From assembly GCA_017889545.1 (NCBI GenBank), contig JAGFZV010000005.1, positions 1 to 64,000 of the forward strand: 64,000 bases of DNA. Direction: 5' to 3'. Made by a program: the position numbers and the translations under genes. Under the pieces are notes generated by a model. The model was not told the origin of the DNA. It was given only the letters and a program-made list of their open reading frames with translations, and ran no database searches. Positions 25,995 through 35,844 of the stretch are shown here, in pieces (within the stretch, counting starts at the first letter, position 1; each line of letters begins with the position of its first letter). The stretch is from Bacillota bacterium (GTDB lineage: Bacteria; Bacillota; Negativicutes; CTSoil-072).

Positions 25995-26834
25995 ATGCAA
26001 TTTACGAAAGTACATGGACAAGGAAATGACTTTGTTCTGGTTGATGGTTTTCAAGAACATATTACAGATTATCCGCAAGCGGCAATAAAAGTTTGTGATA
26101 GACATTTTGGCATTGGTGCCGATGGCTTAGTATTGATATTGCCTTCTGAAAAAGCTGATTTCAAAATGCGGATTTTTAATTCGGATGGAAGCGAAGCAGA
26201 AATGTGCGGCAACGTGACCCGTTGTGTTGCGCGCTATGTGTATGAACATGGCTTGACGGACAAAACAAAGATTACGTTGGAAACGTTGGCGGGATTCATT
26301 AAACCGGAATTGATATTTGATGGAGACGTTGTTAAAACAGTACGTGTCGATATGGGAAAACCGAAATTGCAACGAGGCTTGATTCCTATGACAGGCAATT
26401 CAGAAGAACAGGCAGTCAATATTCCATTGGAAGTCGCAGGTAATATTTATTTTGGAACTTGCGTTTCAATGGGAAATCCTCATTGCGTTATTTTTGTTGA
26501 AGATATGGGGAAAATTGATTTGGCTGGAATAGGACCGTTTATTGAAACTCATTCGTTTTTCCCAAAAAAAACGAATGTCGAATTTGTTCAAGTATTGAAT
26601 GATCAAGAGATGCAGATGCGGGTTTGGGAACGCGGCGCGGGGATTACCATGGCTTGTGGAACAGGGGCAAGCGCAACGCTGGCGGCTGCTGTTTTAAATG
26701 GAAAAACCGGCCGGAAAGCCACCATTCATTTGGATGGCGGAGATTTGGAAGTAGAATGGGGCTTGGATGATCATATATACATGTCGGGGCCTGCTGTCGA
26801 AGTATTTCATGGAGAATATCCGCTTAACTCGTAA
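25995..26834 (+). CDS. dapF: diaminopimelate epimerase
   Basis: 279-aa DapF, converting LL- to meso-diaminopimelate for lysine and peptidoglycan. Both catalytic cysteines are present: Cys71 in EMCGNVTRC and Cys221 in ACGTGAS. N-terminal KVHGQGNDFV is typical. ATG 25995 is chosen since GGGAGG ends 8 bases before it and the family N-terminus begins here; the frame is open to 25947. A TATAAT at 25943-25948 may be its -10, but no good -35 is seen. Confidence 0.95.
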   Translation: MQFTKVHGQGNDFVLVDGFQEHITDYPQAAIKVCDRHFGIGADGLVLILPSEKADFKMRIFNSDGSEAEMCGNVTRCVARYVYEHGLTDKTKITLETLAGFIKPELIFDGDVVKTVRVDMGKPKLQRGLIPMTGNSEEQAVNIPLEVAGNIYFGTCVSMGNPHCVIFVEDMGKIDLAGIGPFIETHSFFPKKTNVEFVQVLNDQEMQMRVWERGAGITMACGTGASATLAAAVLNGKTGRKATIHLDGGDLEVEWGLDDHIYMSGPAVEVFHGEYPLNS

Positions 26835-26860
26835 GAAAATTTCTTGAGCATTGTCTTTCA

Positions 26861-26890
26861 AAATTCGGTCCATTCCGGACCGAATTTTTT
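26861..26890 (+). terminator. terminator after dapF
   Basis: AAATTCGGTCC (26861-26871) pairs with GGACCGAATTT (26877-26887), 5-base loop, T-run to 26890. Confidence 0.9.
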
Positions 26891-27046
26891 GACGGCATTT
26901 CACAGTGCTTGTTTGTTACAGCGCAACATTTCTTCTCTACCCATGAAAAAAGGAATTAGACCGCGCATGGAGAAGTATTGTTGAAATATAAGGCAAAAAC
27001 TTTTATTTTTTTGTATTTTCAATAGTAAAGGAAGGTGTTTTCTACA

Positions 27047-27931
27047 GTGCTGAAAAGCATGACGGGTTTTGGGCGAGGCGAATATCTCGATGAAAGCCAT
27101 CGATTTATTGTAGAGATTAAAGCAGTTAATCATCGCTATAATGAGGTTATTATCCGAATGCCAAAAAAATTCGGCAGTCTGGAAGATAAGATCCGGAAAC
27201 AAGTAACAAATTCGCTATCGCGTGGTCGCATTGATGTTTTTGTAACCACTGATGAGTATAGTGAAGGAAAACGGACGGTGCGGTTGGATAAGGAATTGGC
27301 GATGAGCTATCATTACGCCTTGCGGCAGCTAACTGAAATGCTGTCGCTTCCTCCTCATGAAAACGTAGCATTATTAACAGGGTTCCCTGATGTTTTAAAA
27401 GTTGAAGAAGTACATGAAGAAGCGATTGCGCTTTGGCCGAAATTTCTGGTTGCCGTGGATGCTGCGGTCAATAATTTAATGAATATGCGGCAAGAGGAAG
27501 GCGCGAATATTCATCGGGATCTAATGATGCGAATGGATAAATTGCAGGCTTTTGTAGCACGGGTGGAACAAGATGCGCCGCGCGTGTGGAAACAATATCG
27601 AGCTTCTTTATTGGATAGGATGCGTGATTTGATGGCTGAAATCGGTGCTGAGCCTGATGAAAGCCGTCTATTGCAGGAATGTGCCCTTTTCGCTGATCGG
27701 ACGAATTTTACTGAAGAATTGGTGAGACTTCAAAGCCATTTTAACCAGTTTCGTTCCAGTTTAGATCTTGATGAACCGGTAGGACGAAAACTAGATTTTA
27801 TTGTTCAGGAAATGAATCGGGAAACCAATACAATTGCTTCTAAGGCAAATGATATTTCAATTGCCAATACGGTGATTGACATTAAAAGTGAAATTGAGAA
27901 AGTCAGAGAACAAATTCAAAATATTGAATAA
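27047..27931 (+). CDS. yicC: YicC family endoribonuclease
   Basis: 294-aa YicC/YloC protein. The N-terminal MLKSMTGFGRGEY and the C-terminal GRKLDFIVQEMNRETNTIASK segments are diagnostic. E. coli YicC is an RNA-cleaving enzyme; the role in this organism is inferred. GTG 27047 is used because GGAAGG lies 11 bases before it and the family starts at this residue; GTG 27035 sits too close to that site. Precedes remA-gmk-rpoZ-coaBC, a common Firmicute order. Confidence 0.92.
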   Translation: MLKSMTGFGRGEYLDESHRFIVEIKAVNHRYNEVIIRMPKKFGSLEDKIRKQVTNSLSRGRIDVFVTTDEYSEGKRTVRLDKELAMSYHYALRQLTEMLSLPPHENVALLTGFPDVLKVEEVHEEAIALWPKFLVAVDAAVNNLMNMRQEEGANIHRDLMMRMDKLQAFVARVEQDAPRVWKQYRASLLDRMRDLMAEIGAEPDESRLLQECALFADRTNFTEELVRLQSHFNQFRSSLDLDEPVGRKLDFIVQEMNRETNTIASKANDISIANTVIDIKSEIEKVREQIQNIE

Positions 27932-27950
27932 ACACGTTCAGTGTTGTTTT
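27931..27950 (+). terminator. weak hairpin after yicC
   Basis: AACAC (27931-27935) and GTGTT (27941-27945), 5-base loop, then GTTTT. Short; may attenuate rather than stop transcription into remA. Confidence 0.4.
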
Positions 27951-27981
27951 AACCTTAAAAATAATGGGAGGATTTGATTGA

Positions 27982-28248
27982 ATGGATATTAAGTTAATCA
28001 ATATTGGTTTTGGAAACATCGTATCAGCCAATCGCATTATTTCAATTGTGAGTCCAGAATCAGCGCCAATTAAAAGGATTATTCAAGAAGCTCGTGATCG
28101 CGGCATGCTGATTGATGCGACATATGGACGGCGAACCCGTGCCGTTATTATTACAGATAGCGATCATGTGATTTTGTCGGCGGTTCAGCCAGAAACGGTC
28201 GCTCATCGTCTGGCAAGCAAAGAAACCGTCGAAGAGGCGGCAGAATAA
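27982..28248 (+). CDS. remA: RemA family regulator (DUF370)
   Basis: 88-aa DUF370 protein. It matches RemA, a DNA-binding activator of biofilm-matrix genes in B. subtilis: [21 protein letters not shown] at the N-terminus, then [21 protein letters not shown] with GGGAGGA upstream. In many Firmicutes it lies directly before gmk, as here; targets in this organism are unknown. Confidence 0.92.
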   Translation: MDIKLINIGFGNIVSANRIISIVSPESAPIKRIIQEARDRGMLIDATYGRRTRAVIITDSDHVILSAVQPETVAHRLASKETVEEAAE

Positions 28249-28273
28249 TGCACAAGTGGGGAGTAATTTAATT

Positions 28274-28894
28274 ATGGCCCAGCAGGGAAATCTTATCGTT
28301 TTATCCGGTCCATCCGGCACCGGCAAGGGAACAATTTGCAAAGCACTGTTACGTTCTAACCCGAATCTGCAGTATTCGATTTCTGCTACAACTCGTTCTC
28401 CACGCAAGGGAGAACAGCATGGCGTGAATTATTGGTTCTTTTCCAAGGAACGTTTTCAAGAAATGATTGAAAACGATGAATTATTGGAGTGGGCGGAGGT
28501 TTACGGTAATTATTATGGAACACCGTGGACGTATGTTGCAGAAATCCTGGAAAAGGGACAGGATATTGTTTTAGAAATTGATACTCAGGGCGCATTGAAA
28601 GTAAAAGATAAATTTCCACAAGGTATATTTATCTTCATTGTACCGCCATCGTTGGATGAATTGGCTGACCGTCTTTGGAAAAGAGGGACGGATAGTCCTG
28701 AGGTTATTCACACACGGCTGCAGTGCGTGAGGGAAGAATTGAAAATGGCGCCAAATTACCATTATTTAGTGATTAATGATCGAGTTTCTGATGCCGTGAA
28801 CAAAATTGCGGCAATTATCCTGGCGGAAAAATGCCGCATGGAGCGTAATGCCCAAATCATTGACAATATTTCCAGTAGAGGTACTGTTGAGTAG
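28274..28894 (+). CDS. gmk: guanylate kinase
   Basis: 206-aa GMP kinase (GMP + ATP to GDP + ADP). P-loop GPSGTGKGT near the N-terminus, GMP-binding TTRSPRKGEQHGVNYWF, and the LEIDTQGA segment. ATG 28274 is used, with GGGGAG 11 bases upstream; GTG 28256 lies at that site itself. Operon member between remA and rpoZ. Confidence 0.95.
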   Translation: MAQQGNLIVLSGPSGTGKGTICKALLRSNPNLQYSISATTRSPRKGEQHGVNYWFFSKERFQEMIENDELLEWAEVYGNYYGTPWTYVAEILEKGQDIVLEIDTQGALKVKDKFPQGIFIFIVPPSLDELADRLWKRGTDSPEVIHTRLQCVREELKMAPNYHYLVINDRVSDAVNKIAAIILAEKCRMERNAQIIDNISSRGTVE

Positions 28895-28923
28895 AAAATT
28901 TGTTTTTTAAGGGAGATGTAGAT

Positions 28924-29130
28924 ATGATAAAACCATCATTGGACATGTTGATCAAAAAAGTGGATAATAAGTACACATTGGTTGTTTTAGCTGCTAAACG
29001 GGCTCGGGAAATTATGAACGGATCAACAGTGCTGGTTGAAACTAAATCAAATAAACCGGTTACTATTGCACTCGAAGAGCTGGCGGCGAATAAGATTACC
29101 TACGAGCGAACTAAAATTGGGATTAAATAG
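28924..29130 (+). CDS. rpoZ: RNA polymerase omega subunit
   Basis: 68-aa omega subunit, assembling with the beta-prime subunit of RNA polymerase. Conserved KYTLVVLAAKRAREI near residues 17-31. ATG 28924 has AGGGAGATG upstream; earlier in-frame codons from 28900 lack a site. Directly followed by coaBC after 12 bp. Confidence 0.93.
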   Translation: MIKPSLDMLIKKVDNKYTLVVLAAKRAREIMNGSTVLVETKSNKPVTIALEELAANKITYERTKIGIK

Positions 29131-29142
29131 GAGGCCGCAACG

Positions 29143-30342
29143 GTGAAAGGAAAGCATATTGTTGTGGGGGTCACAGGCGGAATTGCTGCGTATAAGGCGG
29201 TTGAAGTTGTCAGTCGCTTAAAGAAAGCAGGCGCTTCAGTTCATGTCATCATGACAGAAGCGGCGAGCCGCTTTGTAACCCCGCTTACTTTTCAAGAAAT
29301 CAGCGGAAATCCGGTGGTTGACAGTATGTGGTCGGAAGTGAAGCAATGGCAGATTGAGCATATTGCCTTAGCCAATTTGGCGGATCTTTTTGTAATTGTG
29401 CCCGCTACTGCCAACATTATTGGCAAAATTGCCAACGGCATTGCTGATGACATGTTATCAACAACCGTCATGGCGACACGTGCTCCGATCGTATTGACTC
29501 CTGCAATGAATTCAGCAATGTATTTAAACCCGGTTGTTCAGAAAAATCTTGAAAAATTGCGTGGCTTAGGTTATTGCATTATGGATCCGGACTCTGGCGT
29601 ACTGGCTTGTGGAGTAGATGGTCCTGGCAGATTGCCTGAACCAGCGGCTATTTTACAATTTTTACAGACGTTTTTTCAGCAAAATACATTGTTTAGCGGA
29701 AAACGATTTTTAGTAACTGCCGCCGGTACTCGCGAACCGATTGATCCTGTGAGGTATATTGGCAACCGTTCCAGCGGCAAGATGGGATATGCGATTGCAA
29801 GCGTTGCTGCGGAACAGGGCGCAGAGGTGATTTTGATTTCCGGCCCAACAGGGCTTTCCTGTCCGCCTGGGGTTACAAGGCATATGGTGGAAACGGCTGC
29901 TGAAATGCGGGAAGCGGTTTTAGCCGAATATCCGAACGTGGATGTAGTCGTCAAGGCGGCAGCAGTAGCAGATTATCGGCCCCGAATTGTGCATTCGCAA
30001 AAAATCAAAAAGTCCGGGGAAAACATGGAATTGGTTTTGGAGAAAACGCCGGATATTTTATGGGAACTGGGCCAACTGAAAAAACAACAGATTTTAGTTG
30101 GTTTTGCGGCGGAAACCCAGGAATTATTGTCTAACGCCAATGAAAAGATGGTGCGAAAAAATCTGGATATGATTGTTGCCAATGACGTAACGCTGCCCGG
30201 GGCAGGATTTAATGCGGATACCAATATTGTGAAAATTCTTTTGCCGGGAGGATCTTGCGAGGAATTGCCGCAGCTGCCCAAAAATAAGGTTGCAGAAATT
30301 ATTTTGAATAAGATTCATGCTTTATTGACAAAATCAATTTGA
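29143..30342 (+). CDS. coaBC: bifunctional phosphopantothenoylcysteine decarboxylase / synthase
   Basis: 399-aa CoaBC, two consecutive steps of coenzyme A synthesis. N-terminal flavoprotein decarboxylase (VGVTGGIAAYKAVEVV; PAMNSAMY; the catalytic Cys in GVLACG), then the C-terminal CTP-dependent synthase (VTAAGTREPIDPVRYIGNRSSGKMG; KAAAVADY). GTG start preceded by AGGAGG, overlapping the rpoZ stop region. End of the yicC-coaBC operon. Confidence 0.95.
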   Translation: MKGKHIVVGVTGGIAAYKAVEVVSRLKKAGASVHVIMTEAASRFVTPLTFQEISGNPVVDSMWSEVKQWQIEHIALANLADLFVIVPATANIIGKIANGIADDMLSTTVMATRAPIVLTPAMNSAMYLNPVVQKNLEKLRGLGYCIMDPDSGVLACGVDGPGRLPEPAAILQFLQTFFQQNTLFSGKRFLVTAAGTREPIDPVRYIGNRSSGKMGYAIASVAAEQGAEVILISGPTGLSCPPGVTRHMVETAAEMREAVLAEYPNVDVVVKAAAVADYRPRIVHSQKIKKSGENMELVLEKTPDILWELGQLKKQQILVGFAAETQELLSNANEKMVRKNLDMIVANDVTLPGAGFNADTNIVKILLPGGSCEELPQLPKNKVAEIILNKIHALLTKSI

Positions 30343-30347
30343 AAAGC

Positions 30348-30376
30348 TTGATTTTCATTGTCGATTCGATTATAAT
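30348..30376 (+). promoter_or_regulatory. sigma-A promoter of the metK S-box transcript
   Basis: TTGATT at 30348-30353, 17-bp spacer, TATAAT at 30371-30376; it overlaps the end of coaBC by no bases and leads into the SAM riboswitch. Confidence 0.8.
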
Positions 30377-30401
30377 TTAGTTTATTGTTAAAAGCATATT
30401 T

Positions 30402-30539
30402 GCTCATCAAGAGTTGGTCGAGGGAGAGGCCCGATGAAACCGCGGCAACCATTGGCTATGGCCAAAACGGTGCCAATTCCTGCGATTTTCGCAAGATGGG
30501 AGAGTATTAGTAATGCCTCCTCCTGCAGGGGGCTTTTTT
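30402..30539 (+). promoter_or_regulatory. SAM-I (S-box) riboswitch with terminator
   Basis: S-box signature ATCAAGAG, GGCCCGATGAAACC and GCGGCAACC between 30405 and 30450, closing with GATGGGAGAG near 30504. The terminator at 30515-30539 (GCCTCC / GGGGGC, then six T) completes an OFF switch. High SAM should stop transcription before metK. Confidence 0.95.
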
Positions 30540-30600
30540 CATGGTGTCATGCATCATGCACGTTCGCTATGGTTGTTTATTCAAAAGGGGGGGTATTGCT

Positions 30601-31791
30601 ATGAAACAAAAACGAATGTTCTTTACATCAGAGTCAGTGACGGAAGGGCATCCGGATAAGATTGCCGACCAAATTTCGGATAGTATCCTGGATGCGATTT
30701 TATCGCATGATCCAACTGCGCGTGTTGCCTGTGAAACTCTTGTGACGACCGGATTGGTTCATGTTGTAGGCGAAATTACTACCGATTGTTATGTCGATAT
30801 TGCCAAGATTGTGCGACAAACAATCAAAGATATTGGCTATACGCGGGCGAAATATGGATTTGATGGCGATACCTGCGGTGTGATGACTTCTATCGATGAA
30901 CAGTCAGCAGACATTGCCCTGGGAGTAGACAAAGCGTTGGAAGCGAAACGGGGCGACGAAGATTCTGCGGACGCGATCGGTGCCGGAGATCAGGGCATGA
31001 TGTTTGGTTATGCGACGAATGAAACTCCGGAATATATGCCGCTGCCGATTTCTTTGGCTCATAAATTAGCCAGACGCTTAGCCGAAGTTCGAAAAACAAA
31101 TGAAATTCGTTACTTGCGCCCGGATGGAAAAACACAAGTTACTGTGGAATACGAGGGGAATATCCCTTTGCGTGTTGACACGATTGTGGTATCGACGCAG
31201 CATAGTCCGGAAATCGAACTGGAAACAATTGAAAAAGATATTATTGAAAAAATAATTAAACCGATTGTTCCGGCTAACTTACTGGATGCCAACACCAAAT
31301 ATTATATTAACCCTACCGGACGGTTTTCCGTTGGCGGACCGCAAGGTGATGCCGGTCTTACCGGCCGTAAAATTATCGTAGATACTTATGGCGGGATGGC
31401 CCGACACGGAGGCGGCGCTTTTTCCGGCAAAGATCCCACAAAAGTTGATCGGTCAGCCGCCTATGCAGCACGGTATGTAGCAAAGAATGTCGTGGCTGCA
31501 GGTTTGGCAGATAAATGTGAAATTCAACTGGCATATGCGATCGGTATCGCAAAACCAGTTTCTATTATGGTTGAGACGTTTGGTACGGCCAAGGTTTCGG
31601 AAATTTTAATTGCGGAACTGATTGCGAAACATTTTGATTTGCGGCCGGCAGGAATTATCAAGAAACTCGATTTACGGCGCCCTATTTACCGTCAAACCGC
31701 TGCGTATGGACACTTTGGAAGGACAGATGTCGATTTGCCTTGGGAACATACTGATAAAGCGGAACTATTACGAAAAGAAGCCAATTTATAA
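30601..31791 (+). CDS. metK: S-adenosylmethionine synthetase
   Basis: 396-aa MetK, making SAM from methionine and ATP; exactly the usual length. [12 protein letters not shown] at the N-terminus, [12 protein letters not shown] in the middle, and [19 protein letters not shown] 30601 follows a GGGGGGG ribosome site; the frame is open to 30541 but those codons sit at the riboswitch terminator tail. Controlled by the SAM riboswitch, so its product represses its own expression. Confidence 0.97.
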   Translation: MKQKRMFFTSESVTEGHPDKIADQISDSILDAILSHDPTARVACETLVTTGLVHVVGEITTDCYVDIAKIVRQTIKDIGYTRAKYGFDGDTCGVMTSIDEQSADIALGVDKALEAKRGDEDSADAIGAGDQGMMFGYATNETPEYMPLPISLAHKLARRLAEVRKTNEIRYLRPDGKTQVTVEYEGNIPLRVDTIVVSTQHSPEIELETIEKDIIEKIIKPIVPANLLDANTKYYINPTGRFSVGGPQGDAGLTGRKIIVDTYGGMARHGGGAFSGKDPTKVDRSAAYAARYVAKNVVAAGLADKCEIQLAYAIGIAKPVSIMVETFGTAKVSEILIAELIAKHFDLRPAGIIKKLDLRRPIYRQTAAYGHFGRTDVDLPWEHTDKAELLRKEANL

Positions 31792-31808
31792 CTCGGCCTT
31801 GAGTCATG

Positions 31809-31845
31809 AACGGGGACATCACATCATTGATGGACCCGTTTTTTT
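31809..31845 (+). terminator. terminator after metK
   Basis: AACGGG (31809-31814) pairs with CCCGTT (31835-31840), with an inner CATCA/TGATG stem, and seven T's in total. Confidence 0.85.
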
Positions 31846-31943
31846 CTCAGTTCGCAGGAGTGTATAGTGGCTTTTTTAGATATGCAGCCGATCCGGTTTC
31901 GCTGTCTGTGCAAGCATTCTGATTATATGAGGTGGCGGATTAT

Positions 31944-34367
31944 ATGGGTTTAGTAGCCCAGGTAATTATCAATATAACAGTAAGTAGTATTCAAAAAGCG
32001 TTTTCTTATGCTGTTCCTGACGCACTGGCCCATGTCGATGTTGGCTGGCGGGTGATTGTTCCTTTCGGGTCGCGTTTATTAGAAGGTTTTGTTATTGAGG
32101 TGACAGAGGAAGATACTGCAGAATTAAAATCACTTGTTGACGCATTGGATGATGGTCCTTGGTTTGATAAACATATGATGCAAACGGCGAAATGGATTCA
32201 AGAGTATTATGTTTGTTCTGCAGGAGAGGCATTGCGTCTCTTTATTCCCGGTAAATCCGGGTTAAAAAGTACGGTAGGATATTGCCTTCGTGAGAATACG
32301 GACCATATGGCAAAAGATCATTTTTTTGAAAAAGCGGACATATATTGGCTGGTATACGATTATTTGTTTCAAAAAGGAACGGTTTCGGAAAAGGTTTTAA
32401 CGAAAAAATTTGGCAATGAAACCAAAATGGCGGTTCGTTACCTGCTGCGGAATAAGTTAATTCGTACGGCGACAATCAATCGCAGTGCAGCGGATTATCG
32501 TTATCAGACGATCGTTTCATTGAATATCAGCCGAATAGAGGCTGAAACGAAAGTAAACGAACTTTCACAGCAAAAACAAAGTCAGAAACGTTTGCTTGCC
32601 GCTCTTCTTGAGAAAAATCCGCTGACAGCAACGGAACTGCGAAATCAAAAAATCACGATGGATACTGTTTCCCGGCTGGAAAAAGCTAGTGTCGTACACA
32701 TTGACAAAGTACGGGTGATCCGTGACAGTTATTCTGACATTGTAATGACAGACACAAAAGTAGAATTGACTGAAGAGCAAAAAACAGTGCATGCGCCTGT
32801 ATACTCTGCAATCAGCGAGAAAAGATATGCATCTTTTCTTTTACATGGGATAACGGGCAGCGGTAAAACACAGGTGTATTTGGAAGCAGTGGCGGCAGTC
32901 CGCCGGCTTGGCCGCCAGGCTATTGTCCTTGTGCCGGAAATTGCGTTAACCGATCAAATTGTCCGGCGCTTCAAAAACCGTTTTGGCGCTGACGTAGTGG
33001 TGCTGCACAGTAAACTGTCAGCCGGCGAACGCTTTGATACTTGGCAAAGGATCCGGCATGGAGAAGCCGGAATAGTCATTGGCGCCCGTTCGGCCATCTT
33101 TGCCCCTGTTCTCGATTTAGGAATTGTAGTAATTGATGAAGAACATGAATTTACCTACAAACAAGAAGAAACACCACGTTATCATGCCCGAGAGGTTGCA
33201 CAAACGCGAGCGCGCTTGAGTAATGCCGCTGTTCTTCTCGGCAGCGCTACACCGGCGATCGAAACTTATTATCAAGCACAAAAAAATATCCACACTTTAT
33301 TACGGCTGACCAAACGGATTGACGGGGCGTTCTTGCCGACCGTAAAAATTGTTGATATGCGGGAAGAATTGCAGCGTGGAAACCGCTCTGTAATGTCTGC
33401 CGCTCTGCAAGCTCTGTTACAGCAGACCATTGCCGACGGCAATCAAGCGATTATTCTTTTGAACCGCCGTGGCTATTCGACTTTTGTCATGTGCAGGGAA
33501 TGCGGACGTGTTCTTCAGTGTCGACATTGTGCGATTTCTTTGGTGTATCATTTGACTGACAAGAGTCTGCGCTGTCATTATTGCGGCAGCGGTTTTGCCG
33601 TTCCTAATGTATGCCCGCATTGCGGCAGTCGATACATTAAATACTTTGGTACCGGCACACAAAAAGCGGAAGAAGAATTGATCCGTTTTTTGCCTGATGC
33701 CCGTGTCATTCGTATGGATCAAGATACTACCGGAAGCAAAATGGGGCATGAAAAAATTATTCAACCTTTTGCAGAGGGAAAATATAATATTTTGCTGGGT
33801 ACGCAAATGGTCGCCAAAGGGCATGATATTCAGAATGTTACAGCGGTAGGTATTATTTCGGCAGATACGGCGCTGAATTTACCTGATTTTCGGGCCGCAG
33901 AAAAAACGTTTGCCTTAATTACACAAGTTGCCGGCAGGGCCGGACGGGGCCGAAAGTCAGGAGAAGTAGTGGTTCAAACCTATAATCCTGAACACTTTGC
34001 GATAAAAACCGGAGCGGAGCAGAACTATGAAGCTTTTTTTACAACGGAATTGACTTGCCGCGCAGAATTGCGTTATCCGCCGTTCAGCAACTTATTAAAA
34101 ATTCTTGTTCAGGCAAAGAACGATGGACAAGCCCGCAAGAATTCAGAAGAAGTCGCACAAACGCTGCGAGCAGCAGTTGCGCATTTTTCCGGCGTTGAAA
34201 TTATCGGCCCCGTTCCGGCAATTATCGCGCAAATTAAAGATGTCTTCCGGATGATTATTATCGTGAAGGCGCAAGACTTGACGGAAGTGAAACAAGTCTT
34301 GCGAAAGGAAGGTTTTGACTGCCGAACGGATATCACGATTGATATCGATCCTGTTAATATGATGTGA
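31944..34367 (+). CDS. priA: primosomal protein N' (PriA helicase)
   Basis: 807-aa PriA, the 3'-5' DNA helicase that reloads the replisome at stalled forks. N-terminal 3'-DNA-binding domain (KAFSYAVP), Walker A GITGSGKT near residue 302, DEEH box (VVIDEEHEFTYK), and the zinc-binding insertion with four CxxC pairs (CRECG, CRHC, CHYCG, CPHCG). ATG 31944 has GAGGTGG 8 bases upstream; GTG 31932 is less likely. First gene of the priA-def-fmt-DUF116-rsmB-rlmN run. Confidence 0.95.
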   Translation: MGLVAQVIINITVSSIQKAFSYAVPDALAHVDVGWRVIVPFGSRLLEGFVIEVTEEDTAELKSLVDALDDGPWFDKHMMQTAKWIQEYYVCSAGEALRLFIPGKSGLKSTVGYCLRENTDHMAKDHFFEKADIYWLVYDYLFQKGTVSEKVLTKKFGNETKMAVRYLLRNKLIRTATINRSAADYRYQTIVSLNISRIEAETKVNELSQQKQSQKRLLAALLEKNPLTATELRNQKITMDTVSRLEKASVVHIDKVRVIRDSYSDIVMTDTKVELTEEQKTVHAPVYSAISEKRYASFLLHGITGSGKTQVYLEAVAAVRRLGRQAIVLVPEIALTDQIVRRFKNRFGADVVVLHSKLSAGERFDTWQRIRHGEAGIVIGARSAIFAPVLDLGIVVIDEEHEFTYKQEETPRYHAREVAQTRARLSNAAVLLGSATPAIETYYQAQKNIHTLLRLTKRIDGAFLPTVKIVDMREELQRGNRSVMSAALQALLQQTIADGNQAIILLNRRGYSTFVMCRECGRVLQCRHCAISLVYHLTDKSLRCHYCGSGFAVPNVCPHCGSRYIKYFGTGTQKAEEELIRFLPDARVIRMDQDTTGSKMGHEKIIQPFAEGKYNILLGTQMVAKGHDIQNVTAVGIISADTALNLPDFRAAEKTFALITQVAGRAGRGRKSGEVVVQTYNPEHFAIKTGAEQNYEAFFTTELTCRAELRYPPFSNLLKILVQAKNDGQARKNSEEVAQTLRAAVAHFSGVEIIGPVPAIIAQIKDVFRMIIIVKAQDLTEVKQVLRKEGFDCRTDITIDIDPVNMM

Positions 34368-34439
34368 TGGGCGTCTTCATGGATTTTTTTTTCTGAGTGT
34401 GTTAAAATTGTAAAAGGAAAATAAGTAGGAGGGGCTTAG

Positions 34440-34901
34440 ATGGCTGTCCTTAATATACGAAAAGCTGGCGACATGGTGCTAAAAAAGAAAGCGGAACCTG
34501 TTGTCCGCATTGATCGAAAAATTAAACAATTATTGGACGACATGAGTCAAACTATGTATCATGCAGATGGAGTCGGTCTTGCCGCTCCTCAGGTCGGAGT
34601 ATCGCAAAGAATTATTGTCATTGACGTTGGCGAGGGGTTGATCGAATTGATTAATCCTGTAATTACTGCCAGTGAAGGGTCATTGATTTCCATGGAAGGC
34701 TGTTTAAGCGTTCCTGGAATTTATGGTGATGTGGAAAGATGCACTACTGTAACTGTAGAAGGTTTTGACCGGCATAGAAAAAAAGTCCGCATTTCTGCAA
34801 CGGACTTGCTGGCTAAAGCGCTGCAGCATGAAATAGATCATTTGGAAGGCATACTGTTCATCGAATTAGCGAAAACAATACACAAGGAACAAAAAAGCTG
34901 A
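34440..34901 (+). CDS. def: peptide deformylase
   Basis: 153-aa PDF, removing the N-formyl group from new proteins. All three motifs are present: GVGLAAPQVG (44-53), EGCLSVPG with metal-ligand Cys88, and QHEIDHLEG with two metal-ligand His. ATG with AGGAGGGG upstream. Its TGA overlaps the fmt ATG, pairing the two formyl-methionine enzymes. Confidence 0.96.
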   Translation: MAVLNIRKAGDMVLKKKAEPVVRIDRKIKQLLDDMSQTMYHADGVGLAAPQVGVSQRIIVIDVGEGLIELINPVITASEGSLISMEGCLSVPGIYGDVERCTTVTVEGFDRHRKKVRISATDLLAKALQHEIDHLEGILFIELAKTIHKEQKS

Positions 34902-35842
34902 TGCGTAAATTGCGGATCGTATTTATGGGAACACCTGATTTTGCCGTACCCTGTCTTGAACGATTGGTGACTGACGGACATGAAATTGCTGCTGTAGTTA
35001 CTCAGCCTGATCGCCCGAAAGGACGCGGCCGTATTTTGACGCCTTCACCGGTAAAAGAATATGCTCTCAATCAGAAACTGCAGCTCATTCAGCCGGAGAA
35101 GATAAAAAATGCCGACGTTATGGAACAGATTGCTGTTTTGCGGCCGGATGTAATTGTGGTCGTAGCTTTTGGACAATTCTTACCACGGCAGTTATTAGAT
35201 TTACCGCCGCTGGGATGCATCAATGTACATGCCTCATTATTGCCTAAATATCGCGGCGCAGCACCGATCCATTGGGCAGTGATGAACGGTGAAACAGCAA
35301 CAGGCGTGACAACGATGTATATGGATAGTGGAATGGATACCGGCGATATCATCCTGAAAATGGAAACACCGATTACACCGGAAGAAAACACTGGTGAAGT
35401 TCATGATCGCCTTAGAATTTTGGGCGCTGAATTATTAGCGCAAACCCTAGAGTTGGCGGCGGAAAATAAAGCGCCCCGCACACCTCAAAATGCGCAGGAA
35501 GCAACTTATGCTCCCCTTTTAACGCGTGAGATCGAAGCCATTGATTGGCAGCGGTCAGCAATGGACATTCATAATCAGGTCAGAGGGCTGAACCCATGGC
35601 CAGGGGCCTATTGCCTCTATAAGGACCGGATATTAAAAATTTGGCGGACCAGCATTCAAGAAAATAGAGAGATTTTGAAAAATCCAGGCTGTATTATTGC
35701 TGTAGAAAGCGATTGTTTATTCGTGGCGACTGGAAACGGGATTATTCGTCTTGAAGAAGTTCAACCACAAAACAAACGCCGCATGGGCGCTGGAATATTT
35801 TCGACCGGTTATCGGATAGAAGCAGGGGAGATATTAAAATAA
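34901..35842 (+). CDS. fmt: methionyl-tRNA formyltransferase
   Basis: 313-aa Fmt, which formylates initiator Met-tRNA using 10-formyl-THF. N-terminal MGTPDFAVPCLERL, catalytic-region HASLLPKYRGAAPIHWAV, and the C-terminal tRNA-binding domain (VRGLNPWPGAYC). ATG overlaps the def stop; AAGGAA lies upstream within def. Normal length. Confidence 0.96.
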   Translation: MRKLRIVFMGTPDFAVPCLERLVTDGHEIAAVVTQPDRPKGRGRILTPSPVKEYALNQKLQLIQPEKIKNADVMEQIAVLRPDVIVVVAFGQFLPRQLLDLPPLGCINVHASLLPKYRGAAPIHWAVMNGETATGVTTMYMDSGMDTGDIILKMETPITPEENTGEVHDRLRILGAELLAQTLELAAENKAPRTPQNAQEATYAPLLTREIEAIDWQRSAMDIHNQVRGLNPWPGAYCLYKDRILKIWRTSIQENREILKNPGCIIAVESDCLFVATGNGIIRLEEVQPQNKRRMGAGIFSTGYRIEAGEILK

Positions 35843-35844
35843 CA

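Noticed and set aside
30541-30600. Longer N-terminus for metK
   Set aside because: The extra codons lie directly after the riboswitch terminator, have no ribosome site, and would add 20 residues to a family of very constant length.
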